Source of the DNA: Pagrus major
Taxonomy: Eukaryota; Chordata; Actinopteri; Spariformes; Sparidae
DNA: 64,000 nucleotides
Direction: 5' to 3'
Assembly: GCF_040436345.1 (NCBI RefSeq)
Contig: NC_133230.1
Span: 3,307,297 to 3,371,296, forward strand
Part shown: piece after piece, positions 50,721 through 63,325 of the stretch
Layout of the letters: every line of letters begins with the position of its first letter
Position numbering within the stretch: the stretch's first letter is position 1
Notes under the pieces: generated by a model
Seen by the model: only the letters and a program-made list of their open reading frames with translations
What the model was told of the DNA's origin: nothing
Databases searched by the model: none
Program-made: the position numbers and the translations under genes

Positions 50721-51804
50721 ATAAAACCTGAGCTGCTGAGGGTTCGATTGCATGTCGAACTGCCACAGAGACGTCATTTTGTTACAGACAGCCAGGCGTT
50801 TGTGTTAACGTTTGGCATTGTGCCCCCTCGGCCCACACACCTGTAACGCTACACGGCCAATCTGTCCCCAGACAGACAGACATGTAAACACAACAAACTC
50901 GTTACAACTCGTCTCGTTACAAAATGTGTCTCCAGGACCTCGAAGTTGACACACGGTGACACAATACAGTAATGCCAATAAAACAATACTGTCTTTGATT
51001 ATCCTCGACCAGAGGGTCACAGTGCAACTACACATTAACTACATGTGACCCTTCAAGGAAAGGCAGGAAGCAGAAGGACGTGCAGAAGTGTTTTGCAGGG
51101 GTTGAACTGTCCTTTAAATATAAATTAAGTACAAAGGGGGTCGTTAAATCAGCTGTAACCAACATTAAAACATAGCGTTCTTCAGTGTTTGTAAAAGATT
51201 TGAAAATAGGGGATAAAACTTGAGGCTCGTAGGTGTTTTGTTGCCTTTTCAAGATAATAATCTGCAGAAAAAACTGTTTTTATTCTACAGTTTGTTCTCA
51301 TTCTTCTCCAAGAGTTGATGTAAAGATCAAAAACTGAATTAACCATCGCAAGCCAAACAAACAAAAGTGTTTATGTTACACTTTCCTTTCTATACAGAAG
51401 TCATCCAACACGCAACATAAGTCTAATTCCCTGCAGAGATTACATAATATAATCATAAACGCATAATCCCCTGTAATAAAACATGACCCTGTCACTTTAT
51501 AAACTCTCAATAAAGGGCTTCAACATGAGGATTTACATTTCACAGCCTTGTTTTTTAAGCCTTTGCCTTTTAAACAGTCCAGGATCAGCAGATTAAAAAG
51601 TCTCCAGAGTGCTGATAAGACTGTTTGACGGTCAAATAAACTCAGAATAACCTTTAAATGCACACAGAGCGCCTTTATTTCCACTTAACAGCCGACATGT
51701 ATGTGAATAAAGCTCCTCTACAGACTAATATGTGACTGATGCATACAAACAAGTTAAAGAGTTACAGCCTTTATGTTCAGAGAGAGGAAGGAAATGTGTC
51801 TTAC

Positions 51805-51900
51805 CTGCGCAGCTCAGGTGAAAAATCCCCCCGGCAGCTCTCCTTCCGCTGCTTTTAATGTTCCCAGTCTAACTTTCACTTTCTCTGCCTTTATGTTTAA
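51805..51900 (-). promoter_or_regulatory. exoc3l4 promoter and noncoding first exon with interferon-response element
   Basis: On the minus strand ACATAAAGG (TATA-like) is followed by GAAAGTGAAAGT (51883-51872), which fits the IRF/ISRE core GAAANNGAAA, and then a short leader ending CTGCGCAG before a GTAAG donor (51805/51804). The leader joins the start-codon exon at 50078. The transcription start is inferred to be near 51865. Confidence 0.6.
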
Positions 51901-52339
51901 ACTGGTTTTGGGAATGTACACAAGGAGGGAAGGCAGGTGAGAGGCAGGAGAGCCAGGTGCTGCTGGCTCGAGGATCCGCGTCCTGTGAACGCACCATGAG
52001 AGTTAATGATTACACACATTTATAAAGTGGAGGCGGGTTGTCAGCAGAGGTCACCTGGTCTCACTACACAGCCTGAGGTTACCTGATCAGTGCACAGGTA
52101 GATTATTTCTCCTTACCTGTGGAAGAATGTGGCGACCGTGGTGCGTTTAAGAGCCCCCTTGTAAAGTCCTGTTTCAAGGTGAACTTACTTATTTAGTTAA
52201 AAAACAAAAACATGTGATTTTTATCTCATATTTGTTGGGTTTGTGTGAAATATTTAAAAGTTTTACCTTTTAGCTGTTGAGAGGCAGCATTCAGTTATTC
52301 ACTCCAACTCTCACCTGTTTTATATCAAGTCTTGTCTCT

Positions 52340-52460
52340 TTTAAACCTATTTTCTTATTTTTTAACTTGTTTTTATGTCATTTTATGCCCCTGTAAAGCA
52401 CTTTAAGTTGCCTTGCGTCTGAATCGTGCTATACAAATAAACTTGCCTTGCCTTGCTGCT
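52340..52460 (+). mobile_element. 3' tail of a LINE or SINE-type retroelement
   Basis: GTAAAGCACTTTAAGTTGCC, GTGCTATACAAATAAACTTG and a TTGCCTTGCCTTG tandem end are typical of the 3' end of teleost L2/RTE-like LINEs and their SINEs. No upstream reading frame remains. Confidence 0.65.
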
Positions 52461-52664
52461 AACTGGAGCTGCGTGTTAGCCAGTTAGCACAGTTAGCCGT
52501 GCAGCTAGCGATCCAGACTGTGAGCTCGGGGACCGTGTCCACATAGCGTTTCTTTTTGGGCAGATAAAGGCTTTCAGGAGCGTTGACATGAAGCGCTGTC
52601 AGCATTTTTTCGGTTAACAGAATCAATCTTATTTTTTTATCCCAAAACAAAAGTACCATTTTGG

Positions 52665-52875
52665 CTCTGTAATCTGCAAAGTAACTAGTTACTCAAGTTA
52701 TCAAATAAATGTAGTGGAGTAAAAAAAGTACAATATTTGACTCCAAAATGTAGTCGAGTGAAAGTATAATGGAGCAGAAAATTGAAATACAAGTAAAAAT
52801 GGAAAATGGAAGTACAAATACCTCAGAATTATACACTACTTGAGTAAATGTACTTAGTTACATTCCACCATTGAA
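52665..52875. mobile_element. Non-autonomous hAT-type element
   Basis: ATCTGCAAAGTAACTAGTTA at the left and ACTTGAGTAAATGTACTTAG then TTACATTCCACCATTG at the right match the ends of a very common teleost element. It is related to 43680-44020. Confidence 0.7.
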
Positions 52876-53542
52876 CACAGGTGATGAAACACCCAGCAGG
52901 AATATGATGAAACAATAGAAAATTTAACTTTTGACACCAAATGTATTAAATAAATGTTAAAAACAGTGAGGTTCGGATGCTTGTGGTGCATTCAGGGCCT
53001 CTTGTGTGATGGTTAAAACTAATCTAAATTCCCACTTGTGTGTGTTTTCTTGTAATAATTGATGAATTGATGGATTTTTAAAGAACTTATGAGGTCAAAG
53101 TATCCAAAATAACTCTGAAGACAAGAAAACATCAGAATGAATAAACCTCCTATTAATCACGCTTATCTTTTACATGTCGAGCTGCATGCAGACCTCAAAT
53201 AACCCCTCAGTTGTTGACAAAGCCTCCATGTGCACTTTGTCAGTGTGCCAAAGTTGTAAAGACACACAATAAAACACTGCTTTCAGGGGCTGTCGTGCCC
53301 TTTTGTGCCCACTGGAGGGCGATATGTGTGACACTTTGGTTCCTGGTTGTCGTCTTCTTGTGCAGCTTTTAATTACAGGAGATGGAAGTTAAATCAAGTT
53401 TTTAAACATGTGGATAAAAAACCTTGAGATCTGTATTCAGCTGATGTTTTTTATAAGAGGTCAGACATCTGCTGCATCACAGGAGATCACGATCGAATGT
53501 TTCCGGTCCAGATGAGCGGCGTCGTGACCAACTGCTCCATCT

Positions 53543-53587
53543 TGTGTGTGTGTGTGTGAGAGAGTTAATGTGTGTGTGTGTGTGTGA
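53543..53587. repeat. GT microsatellite
   Basis: Two GT runs (53543-53558 and about 53570-53586) are separated by GAGAGAGTTAAT. Confidence 0.9.
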
Positions 53588-54109
53588 CCTATAGAGGATT
53601 ACAGATATACAGTACGGAAATGAAAGTCTTACCGAGCTGCTGTCTATAGTATCAGCAACAGCTTAACACAACATCACACCCTGTTTTATCTGTCCACGAA
53701 GCCTTTTCTTCTTCTCCTTCTTCCTCTAAACACAAAATCCTTCAGAAATAACAACTGAAGGTGAAAGATAACACATTTAAAACCCTTTTTTTTTTAATAT
53801 TGGCAGTAATATTCTTCACTTTTTGAGGATCTGAGAAGTGAAGCCAACGCAGAAGTGCCTTAATCGTGCACTCTTTCCTCTGGTTTATGAGAAAATGACC
53901 CAACTTCTCACTTTATTTATTACCTCAGTTAACAGTTTCTGGTCTCAGTCGCTTGTTTCAAGTCTTCTTCAACACAGCATGACGTTAATTTAGTAAATTA
54001 TCGTCCCATTTAGAGTAAAAAAGAAGTGTGTCCTCAGGAAATCCTCCCCAGCTCAGCCCTCTCGTCCAAATATGGTCACTTGTTGCTCCAGAAAACAAGA
54101 TGGCGACGG

Positions 54110-54245
54110 CGACTGACCACTTCTTCCACACGCTACCATGCTCACAATGTCAATGCTAACATGCTGATGTTCAGCGGGTATAAAGCTTACCACGTTCACC
54201 ATGCTATCATTAGCTAATTAGCATAAAAGTTTAATTTAAGTTTTA
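54110..54245. repeat. Teleost ATGCTAACATGCTGATG-type repeat
   Basis: The words CAATGCTAACATGCTGATGT, AGCGGGTATAAAGCTTACCA and TTAGCTAATTAGCATAAAAG belong to a frequent teleost interspersed repeat. The open frame across it is not a gene. Confidence 0.6.
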
Positions 54246-54820
54246 CCAGGGAGACTTGATGCACGTAGCCGAAAATAAATGTTAGTTAACGACGTCTCTG
54301 CAACATTTTAGGTTGGATTTTTCTATTTCTCACTTGTCACAACGCTGTGTTCGTGCTCTGGTCAGGTTTAGGCACAAAAAGCACTTGGTTAGGGTGAGAA
54401 AAACATCACGGTTTGGCTTAAAATACCTGTTTTGTTCACTGTGATCACAGATGAAGATGGTTAAACACATAATGTGAACGTGATACGCCACGTTTGCTTC
54501 ACATATCAACTTTTCGATGTATCTGTGGTTTGCAGAAAAGTTATCTGCTATGACTTTATCTCATCCCGGAGACTGGGCTGAATTTCCAACGTCACGGTGG
54601 TGCCAATTAAATAACTGGACGCTGTCTGAATGAGTAAAAACCTTTGTGATGTCGGGGATAACGCGCTGGTAATTTACTTCCTTTGGTTCACACGGTTCAA
54701 CAACACAACAGACTTTTATAAAATAATCTCAATTGCATTTCCTCTGTTTGACAATAAGGATTTTATAGCGCGGCAGTGTAATTGAACATTCAACATGCTC
54801 TGAGCTCTTGGACATCTGGC

Positions 54821-54850
54821 CACACACACACTTACACACACACACACACG
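54821..54850. repeat. CA microsatellite
   Basis: A CA run is interrupted once by TTA. Confidence 0.9.
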
Positions 54851-56984
54851 GCATTCACGCCACAGCTTTTCTTTCATTATGCAACACTAATCTGAAGCCT
54901 GAGCTCAAAAGCAGCCATTGTGTGGCGGCGGAGCTGCTGCTGAGTTAAACAGCACGGTGGAAATCCCTGAAACTGCCGGCAGAACTGGTTGTGCTGTCGT
55001 ATCATAGTGGAGACGTCTGTGGTGGAGAATAGAAACAAAGACAGAACAATGACTGACAGAAATGAAAGGATAAATTGTGTCACACCTTTTACTGGAACAG
55101 CCGGGTTGGTAAGAATCGACCTGGAAGTACAGGTCCACAGCTCAACACATGTTGTTGTATCTTGGAATAAACACGTACAGGACACCGTACCATCAAAATA
55201 ATCCAGTAGCTGTTATTTTAAGGTAAAAAGGTCACATAGTGTTGCTTTAAATTGCATGAGTCTGAGATGATGAGTGGTGAGAACACACAGACATGATAAT
55301 CTCTTCTTCGATTCATCATTCGCTCCGATGTCCATCGGAAGTGAACAAGTTCAGAGATCGTAGAATAAAAAGACGCTCCTCAGAACTGCAGAACTTGCCT
55401 TAGAAAAAGCAGATTTTTAAGTTTTCTTCAGTATCAAAGTGATCCAGTGATAGTTTTCTGTACATACATTGATTTATTGCAAAGAGGAACTGCTAATGTC
55501 TAATTCGGCATATCTTTAGTGGTGCCATATTATTTGTACTGTCCCTTTTTTTAATCATTTCATGTCGTATATGTTTTGTTCTGTCATGCTAGGCTAAGAT
55601 ATTGTTAGATTTAGATGTGTTACTGTAAAAATGTTATAATTTCCTTTTGCTATACTATGCTGCGATTCTTTAGCTGTTATCTTCTCAGTGTCAGAGTCCC
55701 TGTTGCACACTCAGAAACATATACCACCCACCTCATATGCTGTGTCACCTTGTACCCACGGGCGGCCCTCGAGTAAAGAGACATCTTGATGCTGTTATTC
55801 CTCATTTACATGCACTGACACTGATAACTCAGTGCTGATACAGCTCCAGCACTGACATAACACATAATCATGTTATTTGGATAAAATATTACATTCAGCT
55901 GAGTGAAAATTAGACATGGAAATTGGATGCATTCACGCCTGTCAGTCCTCCGGTCTTCAGGTGAGACCCAGACAGCTCGGAGGGTTTTTCTTTTGGTAAC
56001 ACCAGACAGGAAATCATCTGACATCTGTAGACCGCTCAGTCCTCGTCAATGCTTCGCTGCAGACGGCGCTCTGTCTTATCCAGATACGGCACATCAGGTT
56101 TGAACTCTGCTCTTTGGAGATAACTGAACCGGGATAATCAGCTGAACAAAGCATCGCTCTGTCCGCCTGTCCATCCGTTAAAGTAACCTGGGAATACCTA
56201 TTAACTGTGTATATTCGGGGTTATTGCAGTTTCAGTGTCGCTCTCCTCGTCCCTGTCATGACTGTAGAAATTCATTGTGAGTGACAGATTTTTCACCTCA
56301 TGTGTTTGCAGATTTTTTTAAATTCACAGTGGATTTTTTTTTGGGATGTCTACCACCATTGTTTGGAGGCTTTATATTCGTTTTCCCAGAATGCTGTGAT
56401 AAAAAAAAAGTACCCAACCAACCTTCCCCTAATCTTGCCCCAGGTGAATATCTGCTGTGTCTCGAGCTGTCAGTCTGTCTATCAGCGTTTCCGCTGCAGA
56501 GCTTGTTTATCCTTTCATTATCTGTCACAGTGACAGACTCAAGGTTTTTGTGCATCTGCTCGCCAAAATGTAATCCAGGGTTGAGATGTAATTTTTGTGA
56601 AAAATAAAAAATACACAATTAATTAAGGCCTAACCCTGTTTGGCTGCTTAGCTTACAAATTATTCATATTTTCAAACAATTTGTTTTGCTCTTAGCTTAT
56701 AAGAGACAGGGCTTCTCGGGTCCAGACAAACCAATTTGTTTGGCAAATGTGCTAACTCAGGTTACTTCTGAATCCAGTTAAGAGCTGGACAATGCTAACG
56801 TTACCCTAAAAGCAACTAACGTAAGCTAGCTTTCTACAGCGGATAAAATCTGCCTGCGAAAACTGTCATTGTAGTCAACAACACCGATGTTTTCTGGGTT
56901 GTTGTGGTTTCTTTTGCTTTGTTTCCTCTTGTGTTCTTGTGCTCCTCACCCACACCTACACTGCATCACTTTGATTAACCCAAC

Positions 56985-57300
56985 CCCATTCCTGGTGTTC
57001 CTCCAGCCTATCAGTTCCCCCCCTGATAGGCTGGAGGAACACCAGGAATGGGTTTCCTAATGTTTGTTCCAGCCTATCATTTCCTTCCTGTTCCTGGTGT
57101 TTTTCCAGGTGATCAGTTCCTCTCCTGTTCCTGGTGTTCATCCAGCCTATCAGATCCTCTCCATGTTCCTACTGTTTTTCCAGGTGATCAGTTCCTCTCC
57201 ATGTTCCTAGTGTTTTTCCAGCCCATCAGTTCCTCTCCTGTTCCTGATGTTCCTCCAGCCTATCAGTTCCTCCCCTGTTCCTAGTGTTTTTTCCACTCAT
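56985..57300. repeat. 37-38 bp minisatellite with an embedded perfect inverted repeat
   Basis: Units read like TTCCTGGTGTTTTTCCAGGT then GATCAGTTCCTCTCCTG, and start at about 57091, 57128, 57166, 57204, 57241 and 57278. The first unit (56985-57014) is followed after eight bases (TTCCCCCC) by its exact reverse complement (57023-57052), a perfect 30-bp hairpin. Confidence 0.85.
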
Positions 57301-59680
57301 TCTTCTCACCTGTGTTTTTCCACCTCACTCCACCTGCGCCTCATCCCCTCTTTCGTTTATTGTTTCCTGTTCCTGCTGTCGTGTTTCCCTGATCCTGATG
57401 TTCCCGTTGTGTTTGCCTGTTCCTTGTGTTGCCGTGACCCTGAACATCTCTTCATCCGTTCCGCTTCCTGTCTGCTGTCTTCTGCATTTGGCTCCACCTT
57501 CTCTGCTCAACAGAAAACCCTCTGAACAGTTGGTGTATTTGAGAGTTTTTCATGTTGTTTCATTCATATTTTTAGTCGACTGAAAGCTAATATGAAACAC
57601 TCATTCCAGATCACTTTTTTCGAAAACAAAATGTCAAGTGTTGGAGTGGGATTTTTGACATTAAAAGCATTTTGGGAAACACTGTGTCAAACACCAGAGC
57701 AAAATAAAACATTAAGAACATAAAGAAAGGAAAGTCGACAGACAGATGGCAGGAGAGTCTCAGCCACACAAGAGAAAGAAAACTGAAGCTTTTTTTTTCA
57801 TTGTCTTTATCTTTCCAGTTGGATTTCTGCTCTGTGACTCATTCTGTTTTCAGTTGTCTCTGCTCGGGGGAGAGCAGAGAAAAGGAAAAGATATCAGGTG
57901 AGGTGAGTTTTTATACTACACTGCTGTCAGAGATGGTTTTATGAAAAAAAAAAAATGGGTTGCTGGGAAAGTAGTAAAAGAAAGAGACAAAAGACGAAGA
58001 CAGATATATGGAGAAGACGAGCTTCAGAAAGGGAGACGTGGGGAGGAAAAATGTGAAGGCATGAGATGAAGAGAGAGGAAGAGAGAAGAGCTTAGCAGAG
58101 CAGTGGGAAGATACGGTGAACAGGAGGTTTTGGATTTAAAAATTGGGTTATAGGGAGAGATCAAACTTTTTTTTTTGCCAATGTGCTCTTCTCACCTGAA
58201 TCCAGGACAATTTTACAGTTTCCTGATGTTGTGACGCTGAACAAGTGAACATATAACACGGAGTAGGTTGAAAAACTTGTGTGAAAACAATAAGAAACGT
58301 TTGCGTCGCAATAAGATGCTTTCACAGTCGACTTATAACATTGTTTTTCTGGTGAGGACAGGCTTTATAGCTCACAGTGAACGTAATGTTGCAAAGATCT
58401 TCAATAAACAAATCCGATAAAAATACAGAGACCTTGTGAAACTTTAATCATCATGCTGAATGTTTTTATTCTGTTGCTGTGATCCTCTAATGACGAGTCA
58501 ACACAATGGTGAACATTTCACTGTCGCCTCCTCCGAGGTCTTGCTATTTCTCTATCATTAACCCTCAATGTTAATTAATGAGTCGGTTTGTCCGTCAGAT
58601 TTCTGTTTAATTAAGATCAGTAACAGATGACAAACAGCTGGTAGTCTTACGGAGATGGGTAATTGTTTGGATAGCACACGTTCATTGCAAATGAATGGGA
58701 AAAATACATAATGGATCAGTGTGGCTGCACTGTTGGATGAAGCCTGAAGTGAGAAAAGAGAGAGGGGCTAAAACTGTGAAGATAGCACTCTGACACCATC
58801 TGAACAAGAGGAAAAGCACACAATGCTGCTTTCCTGACGCTCCACACTCAGAGAATACACTAACATAATGGAGGTTTTGCTTTTATTTAAGATTTTTAGC
58901 ATAATCCCAGGTCAGAAGAGCAGCAACACATGACTCTTACTGCTCTCCAGTGATCTTTCCTTCAGCCCTTAATTATACGCTATCTTGTGTGATGATTTTG
59001 ATGAAAGGGGAGCTGATACAGCATCTACCTAGTTACACTCAGCGTAGTTCAGACCTGGCCACTTCGGCTGCAGGGGTCAGATCTACATCACAGTCTTATC
59101 GAGGCTTGGTAAACTTCTTACTGAGGCTTGTTTGATCAGTGAAAGGCTGAAAGGGAAAGAAGTTTGCGGTGATAAACAGTTCCCCGCGCTGCTCACATGT
59201 TGTCAGAAAGGCTTTGCTGTAACGTGTTGAAGGCAAACCCCCACCGAACACACACACAAACACACACAATAACCCCCACAGAATCCAGTGCTGCAGGCTT
59301 TCTTCACAGAGCAAGGTCACAGATGGCTACTAATGCCCCGATCACAAAAACATCAACTTCTATCTTCATCTCCGCCACTACAGTCAACAACAGACACACA
59401 CGCACCATCCTCCTCTCTGCCTTTTTTTTCAGAGATTAAATGAACCTTAACGGGAGCGTTTCGCTGTCATGCATTGCTCCCATGTTGCAGCACAAAATGT
59501 TGTCAGTAAAAACAGAGTTAAAGGAAAGATGCATTACGTAACACATTTGCAAGTTGCCAGTCACTCTTGTTAGATGTGTGGTTTGTGTGTGTGTGTGTGT
59601 GTGTGTTTATCAGATGTGAGGAAGAAAAAAAATAGTTGGAGGCAAAAAGTTAAGATTCACGGTTACCTGAACTGACTTGT
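57301..59680. other. Intergenic DNA, no supported feature
   Basis: Purine-rich stretches occur at about 57960-58090. No exon, RNA gene or clear repeat was recognised apart from the GT run at 59584-59607. Confidence 0.55.
59584..59607. repeat. GT microsatellite
   Basis: About 12 uninterrupted GT units. Confidence 0.9.
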
Positions 59681-59689
59681 TATGAAATA

Positions 59690-60115
59690 TGAAGCCTGTG
59701 TTTTCAGGTTTCTTTTCACCTTTTTTTCCCTCATAAAGCATTTTATAATATCTAGTTTTCACAAGTGGGATATAAATAAACATACATTCTCGGCAACCCT
59801 GAAATATTTTAACATTATTAAGCTGCTATGCTCATATTTAAGCCAACACTTCCCTACTTTCACACTGTCGACTTTGCGTTGTGATAAATCCCTGCTCTGC
59901 CTCTGATTGGTTGCCTTCGTTGGTTGGGCATGACTATGAGTTACCACTTTGAGTCGAACATAGAGGCTGTATTATGTGTAGCTCTAGTTGTGTCTGTGTT
60001 TTTTTGTGGTTGGTTTGGAAAACAAACAGCCAGCGGCCGTGCTGACGCAGCGGATTGTGAGCTGTAGTTTCCCCAGTAAACACACCGACCTCTTCAGCTT
60101 TTGCATCCTGCTCTC
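59690..60115 (+). repeat. Ancient direct duplication, copy 1
   Basis: Landmarks in order are CCTCATAAAGCATTTTATAA, GATATAAATAAACATA, GAGTCGAACATAGAGGC, ATGTGTAGCTCTAGTT and TTTCCCCAGTAAACACACCG then ACCTCTTCAGCT. The same order recurs at 61680-62010. The AAAGCATTTTATAA...GATATAAATAAA part resembles a LINE/SINE 3' tail. Confidence 0.75.
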
Positions 60116-60819
60116 AGGTCTTCTCCTCCTATGGAGCTGCTCTCCGAGTGTGGAAAAGTAACTACTACTAACTAAATACCACAGTCTGTTGCTCTGTATC
60201 ATTTGAGGTGCTGCTCAGTGTGTTAAATGCTAATTATTTCAGCTGCTGTACCAGTCATAGTGTCCATCTTATTCTGCCTGGGCGTAACATAGACAGCAAA
60301 GGCGGGGATAGGTTAACCTGTACTTTTACCCACGTTTTTGCAGTTTGATTGACTTAAAATAAAACACATCCACATGATGTAAGCCTCCCCTGTTTTCTCT
60401 TCATAGCCATTTGATTGAAGCCAGATTTTAGGAAAGCTTGTCGGCAGCATCTGTCAAGTTTTTAAGCTTCAAAGTGATTACAAAGCGATTAATACATGTA
60501 TATTGCGTCACAGTCTTACATCTTCATTGAATCTTTTACATTTAAAGGACTGACAGACAAAATATCCACACATTATTAGCTAAAAATTACAACAAGTGGC
60601 ATATTTAGACACTTTTCACCATCACAAATAAATCGCCTGATACCTGCTAGACTCAGTAAGAAAGATTGTCTAAACTAAGATTCAGAAGATCTCAGTTAAT
60701 GTTGTAAGTTTGACACCACGTTCATGCTAGTCTCACCCCAATTTGCACAATCTATATGTCACAGCTGTGATAATGAAAATCCAACTTTAACCTGACATCC
60801 CTCCCCTCCTTTAATAGGT

Positions 60820-61070
60820 GAAATCAACAGGGGACTTTGGTTTTTCCACCTGTGTCTGTTAAATCTATTTCACTGAAGGAGGATATACGTCTCGCCTGCG
60901 AGTGTCGACTACAACCAGGTTCTCTGTCATATATAGATTTATATCCAGTGTTATCTTTCATTTGTTCAATGAAGGTGGCGTTTGACATCACAGGTCTGCT
61001 TTCAAAGACCTGTTCCCTGTTTAGAGGTTGAGCCGCCTCGCTGCTGCGTGGTGCAAACATCAAACACAGG
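60820..61070. other. Segment with an unexplained minus-strand open frame
   Basis: A 79-codon minus-strand frame (61063-60824) reads smoothly (for example RRISSFSEIDLTDTGG) with a possible GT donor inside it. No partner exon or family was recognised, so it is described only as an open stretch. Confidence 0.2.
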
Positions 61071-61111
61071 TTCGGTCTCAGATGTATTTTTATCCCCTCA
61101 GTCCCCCCCCC

Positions 61112-61133
61112 TCACACACACACACACACACAC
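61112..61133. repeat. CA microsatellite
   Basis: A CA run preceded by a C tract. Confidence 0.85.
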
Positions 61134-61552
61134 TCCCCTTGTCTGCGGTGAATAGACCCTTTTAGAGGATTTTGTCTGACCACTTCCTTTATTCTCCCTG
61201 CTGAAGGCTAATTGAGGTTGTGCAAATTAACAGAGGGAGCTGTCAGACGGCGGGAGGCTGGGGGAGATGAGGGAGGGGGGGTTGGTTTGGATGGCGGCGA
61301 AAATAAGCACTTCCTCCTCAGTGGTTCCCAAAATAACCTGCGCCCCCGTGGCTTGATCGCCCCACTCCTGAGGACCGGGTATCCCAGCTGTGAGACGGGC
61401 TGCCAGAGTCTCTCTCTGACACACACTCCCTCCTCTATTGTTCAGAAAAAGCAATATCTCAATGACTAATTTATTGCTTCCATTCATGTTATTACACTTT
61501 TTAACTTTGATCTATTCTTAGATTGATGACAGCCAAATCTGTCCATCTGTCT

Positions 61553-61650
61553 ACACTACATGGCCAAAAGTATGTGTACACTTCAACATTACACCCATAC
61601 GTGTCTGTTAAATGTGTCATCTCAAAACCAAGAGCAGCTATGACCCTCTT
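61553..61650. mobile_element. Fragment of a DNA-transposon terminus (Tc1/mariner-like)
   Basis: ACTACATGGCCAAAAGTATG followed by TGTACACTTCAACATTACAC is close to a well-known teleost transposon end of the type 'tatggccaaaagtatgtggacacctgaacattacacc'. Only this end was found, and the class assignment is from memory. Confidence 0.55.
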
Positions 61651-61679
61651 CTTATGGAGGAAGAAAAGTTGTTGTTTCT

Positions 61680-62010
61680 TTTCAGCTTTTTTCCCCTTAT
61701 AAAGCATATATAATATCTACTTTTCATGAGTGGCATATAAATAAACGTATTATATATTATTATTATCAAATTCTCTGCAACCATTACATATTTTACTTTT
61801 TTTATTGTTATTGCAAGACCTGGCCTGCTCCGCTTGGTTGCCTTTGTGTGAGTTAAAAGTCTGAGTCGAACATAGAGGCGTTATGTGTAGCTCTAGTTAC
61901 ATCTGTGTTTTTCTTTCGGTTGGAGTGTAAAACAAATACTGATACAGGGGATTGTGAGCTATTGTTTCCCCAGTAAACACACCGACCTCTTCAGCTGTCG
62001 CATCCCTCCT
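61680..62010 (+). repeat. Ancient direct duplication, copy 2
   Basis: CCTTATAAAGCATATATAAT, GCATATAAATAAACGTA, GAGTCGAACATAGAGGCG, TATGTGTAGCTCTAGTTA and TTTCCCCAGTAAACACACCG then ACCTCTTCAGCT follow the same order as 59690-60115. It is about 95 bases shorter and clearly diverged. Confidence 0.75.
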
Positions 62011-63239
62011 GCAGTCACTGTTCTGCCAGCATTGACTGAATTTTGGCATTGAAAATAAAATTTGTCACTGAAAACAAAACCTAAACTAAAGATTGCAAGA
62101 GATCTATAAGATGATTTTATCCATAGTTCCATCCATCCATCTTAAACACACATACTCCTACTGTCTCTTGTTGTTGAGATCAAAATGGCCCCATGATTGC
62201 AAATAGCATACAAAGTAAGCAGCTGAAGGCCCGAGAGAGTTTTACAGCTCCTTTGTTCGGCAGAAGGCAGAAATACGAGACAGAAAATGACGGGTTTAAA
62301 TCACCTCCAATTTTATGTCCGAATGAGGTTTCATCTTTTTTTAAGTTCGCAGACAAAGCTTGATTCTTTGCGACACTGAAGTCAAATCCAGGTTAAGCAC
62401 AAAAGTGTTAGACCCTGTATTTTTCTTTTCTTTTTCTTTTTTGCTGTGCAGAATCTGATGTAATCGCTCTTTGTGGAATTTATGAGCACTAAAATTTTAA
62501 ACCTGGCTTTGATGTTAGAGAACAGGGTGGTTGTTGAGAGCGGAGGAGCTCCAGTCAGAGATAATTTAGATGAATTAGCTGCACAAGACCTGAAATATTG
62601 AATCAAATCAAACCGGAGAGAGCAAAAAAGTTCAAACAGGAAAGTCTGACTGCAGACTTTACTGCAGGCTAAAAGGAAAGAGTGGATTATAGCACAGGAT
62701 GTTGGAAAATCTGAGACGGACAATAATGCTTTCATGCTCAAATCTAGAAATGTCCACAGTGAAGCCAAAAGTGAGCTGCAGCTTCCAGGTATGTGGATGT
62801 AATTGAATTTGAGAAAAGCAGTGAAAAAGAAAACAGAAAATGCAGTAAAGGGAGACACAAAGATAAATATAAAAAGAATAAAATAAACCTCACAGGAACA
62901 GAAACAACCTCAGTCAACAAAAAAGCAAGAAAACAGTCGAATTCTAGAAAAAAGACTGGTCATCGAGATCAAGTAAATAAATAAATAAATAAATACGATG
63001 CAATATGCATTTCAATATGTATATTAGAAAGGGTCATATGTTAAGACACATCTCCTCAGGATAAATATAAGTTAAAACAATATAAATATGGATGTCTTGG
63101 TTTTTTCCTTCTGCCTGTTCTCTTAAGCATGCCAGCCTCGAGTCATAAAAATCATCATCAAATCAATCATAAAAACTGTTATTTTTCAGTATTTTGTTGG
63201 TGCCCCAATTTTTCTTTCACAGTTTTTTTTACATTGCAG
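62011..63239. other. Intergenic or intronic DNA, no supported feature
   Basis: The 158-codon minus-strand frame at 62858-62382 is low-complexity in composition and has no splice context or recognised family. Nothing else stands out. Confidence 0.5.
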
Positions 63240-63325
63240 TTTCTATTTCATATGTGGGGACCCAGAGCTCTTTGAATGACAGCAGGGTGAAGGTCATCCT
63301 CCACCTGCTGTGCGAGCTGCCTCAG
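63240..63325 (+). CDS. Candidate internal exon of an unidentified gene
   Basis: A strong pyrimidine tract and ACATTGCAG acceptor precede 63240, and CTCAG|GTATGG ends the exon at 63325. Only one of three frames is open; after a two-base carry-over it reads SISYVGTQSSLNDSRVKVIL then HLLCELPQ. The segment is much more GC-rich than its surroundings, as expected of coding sequence. I do not recognise the protein. It would belong to a plus-strand gene continuing to the right of the window. Confidence 0.35.

Larger units (their letters stand above)
51901..56980. other. Intergenic DNA upstream of exoc3l4
   Basis: Apart from the repeats listed separately, no gene, RNA or conserved exon was recognised. 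Open frames such as 56281-56607 overlap others on the opposite strand and have no splice context. Confidence 0.6.

Noticed and set aside
60824-61063. Minus-strand frame as a possible exon
   Set aside because: It reads plausibly, but no neighbouring exon, start or family was found. Kept only as a low-confidence note.
62382-62858. 158-codon minus-strand open frame
   Set aside because: It has no splice borders and no recognised motif, and its composition is what reading AT-rich noncoding DNA gives.
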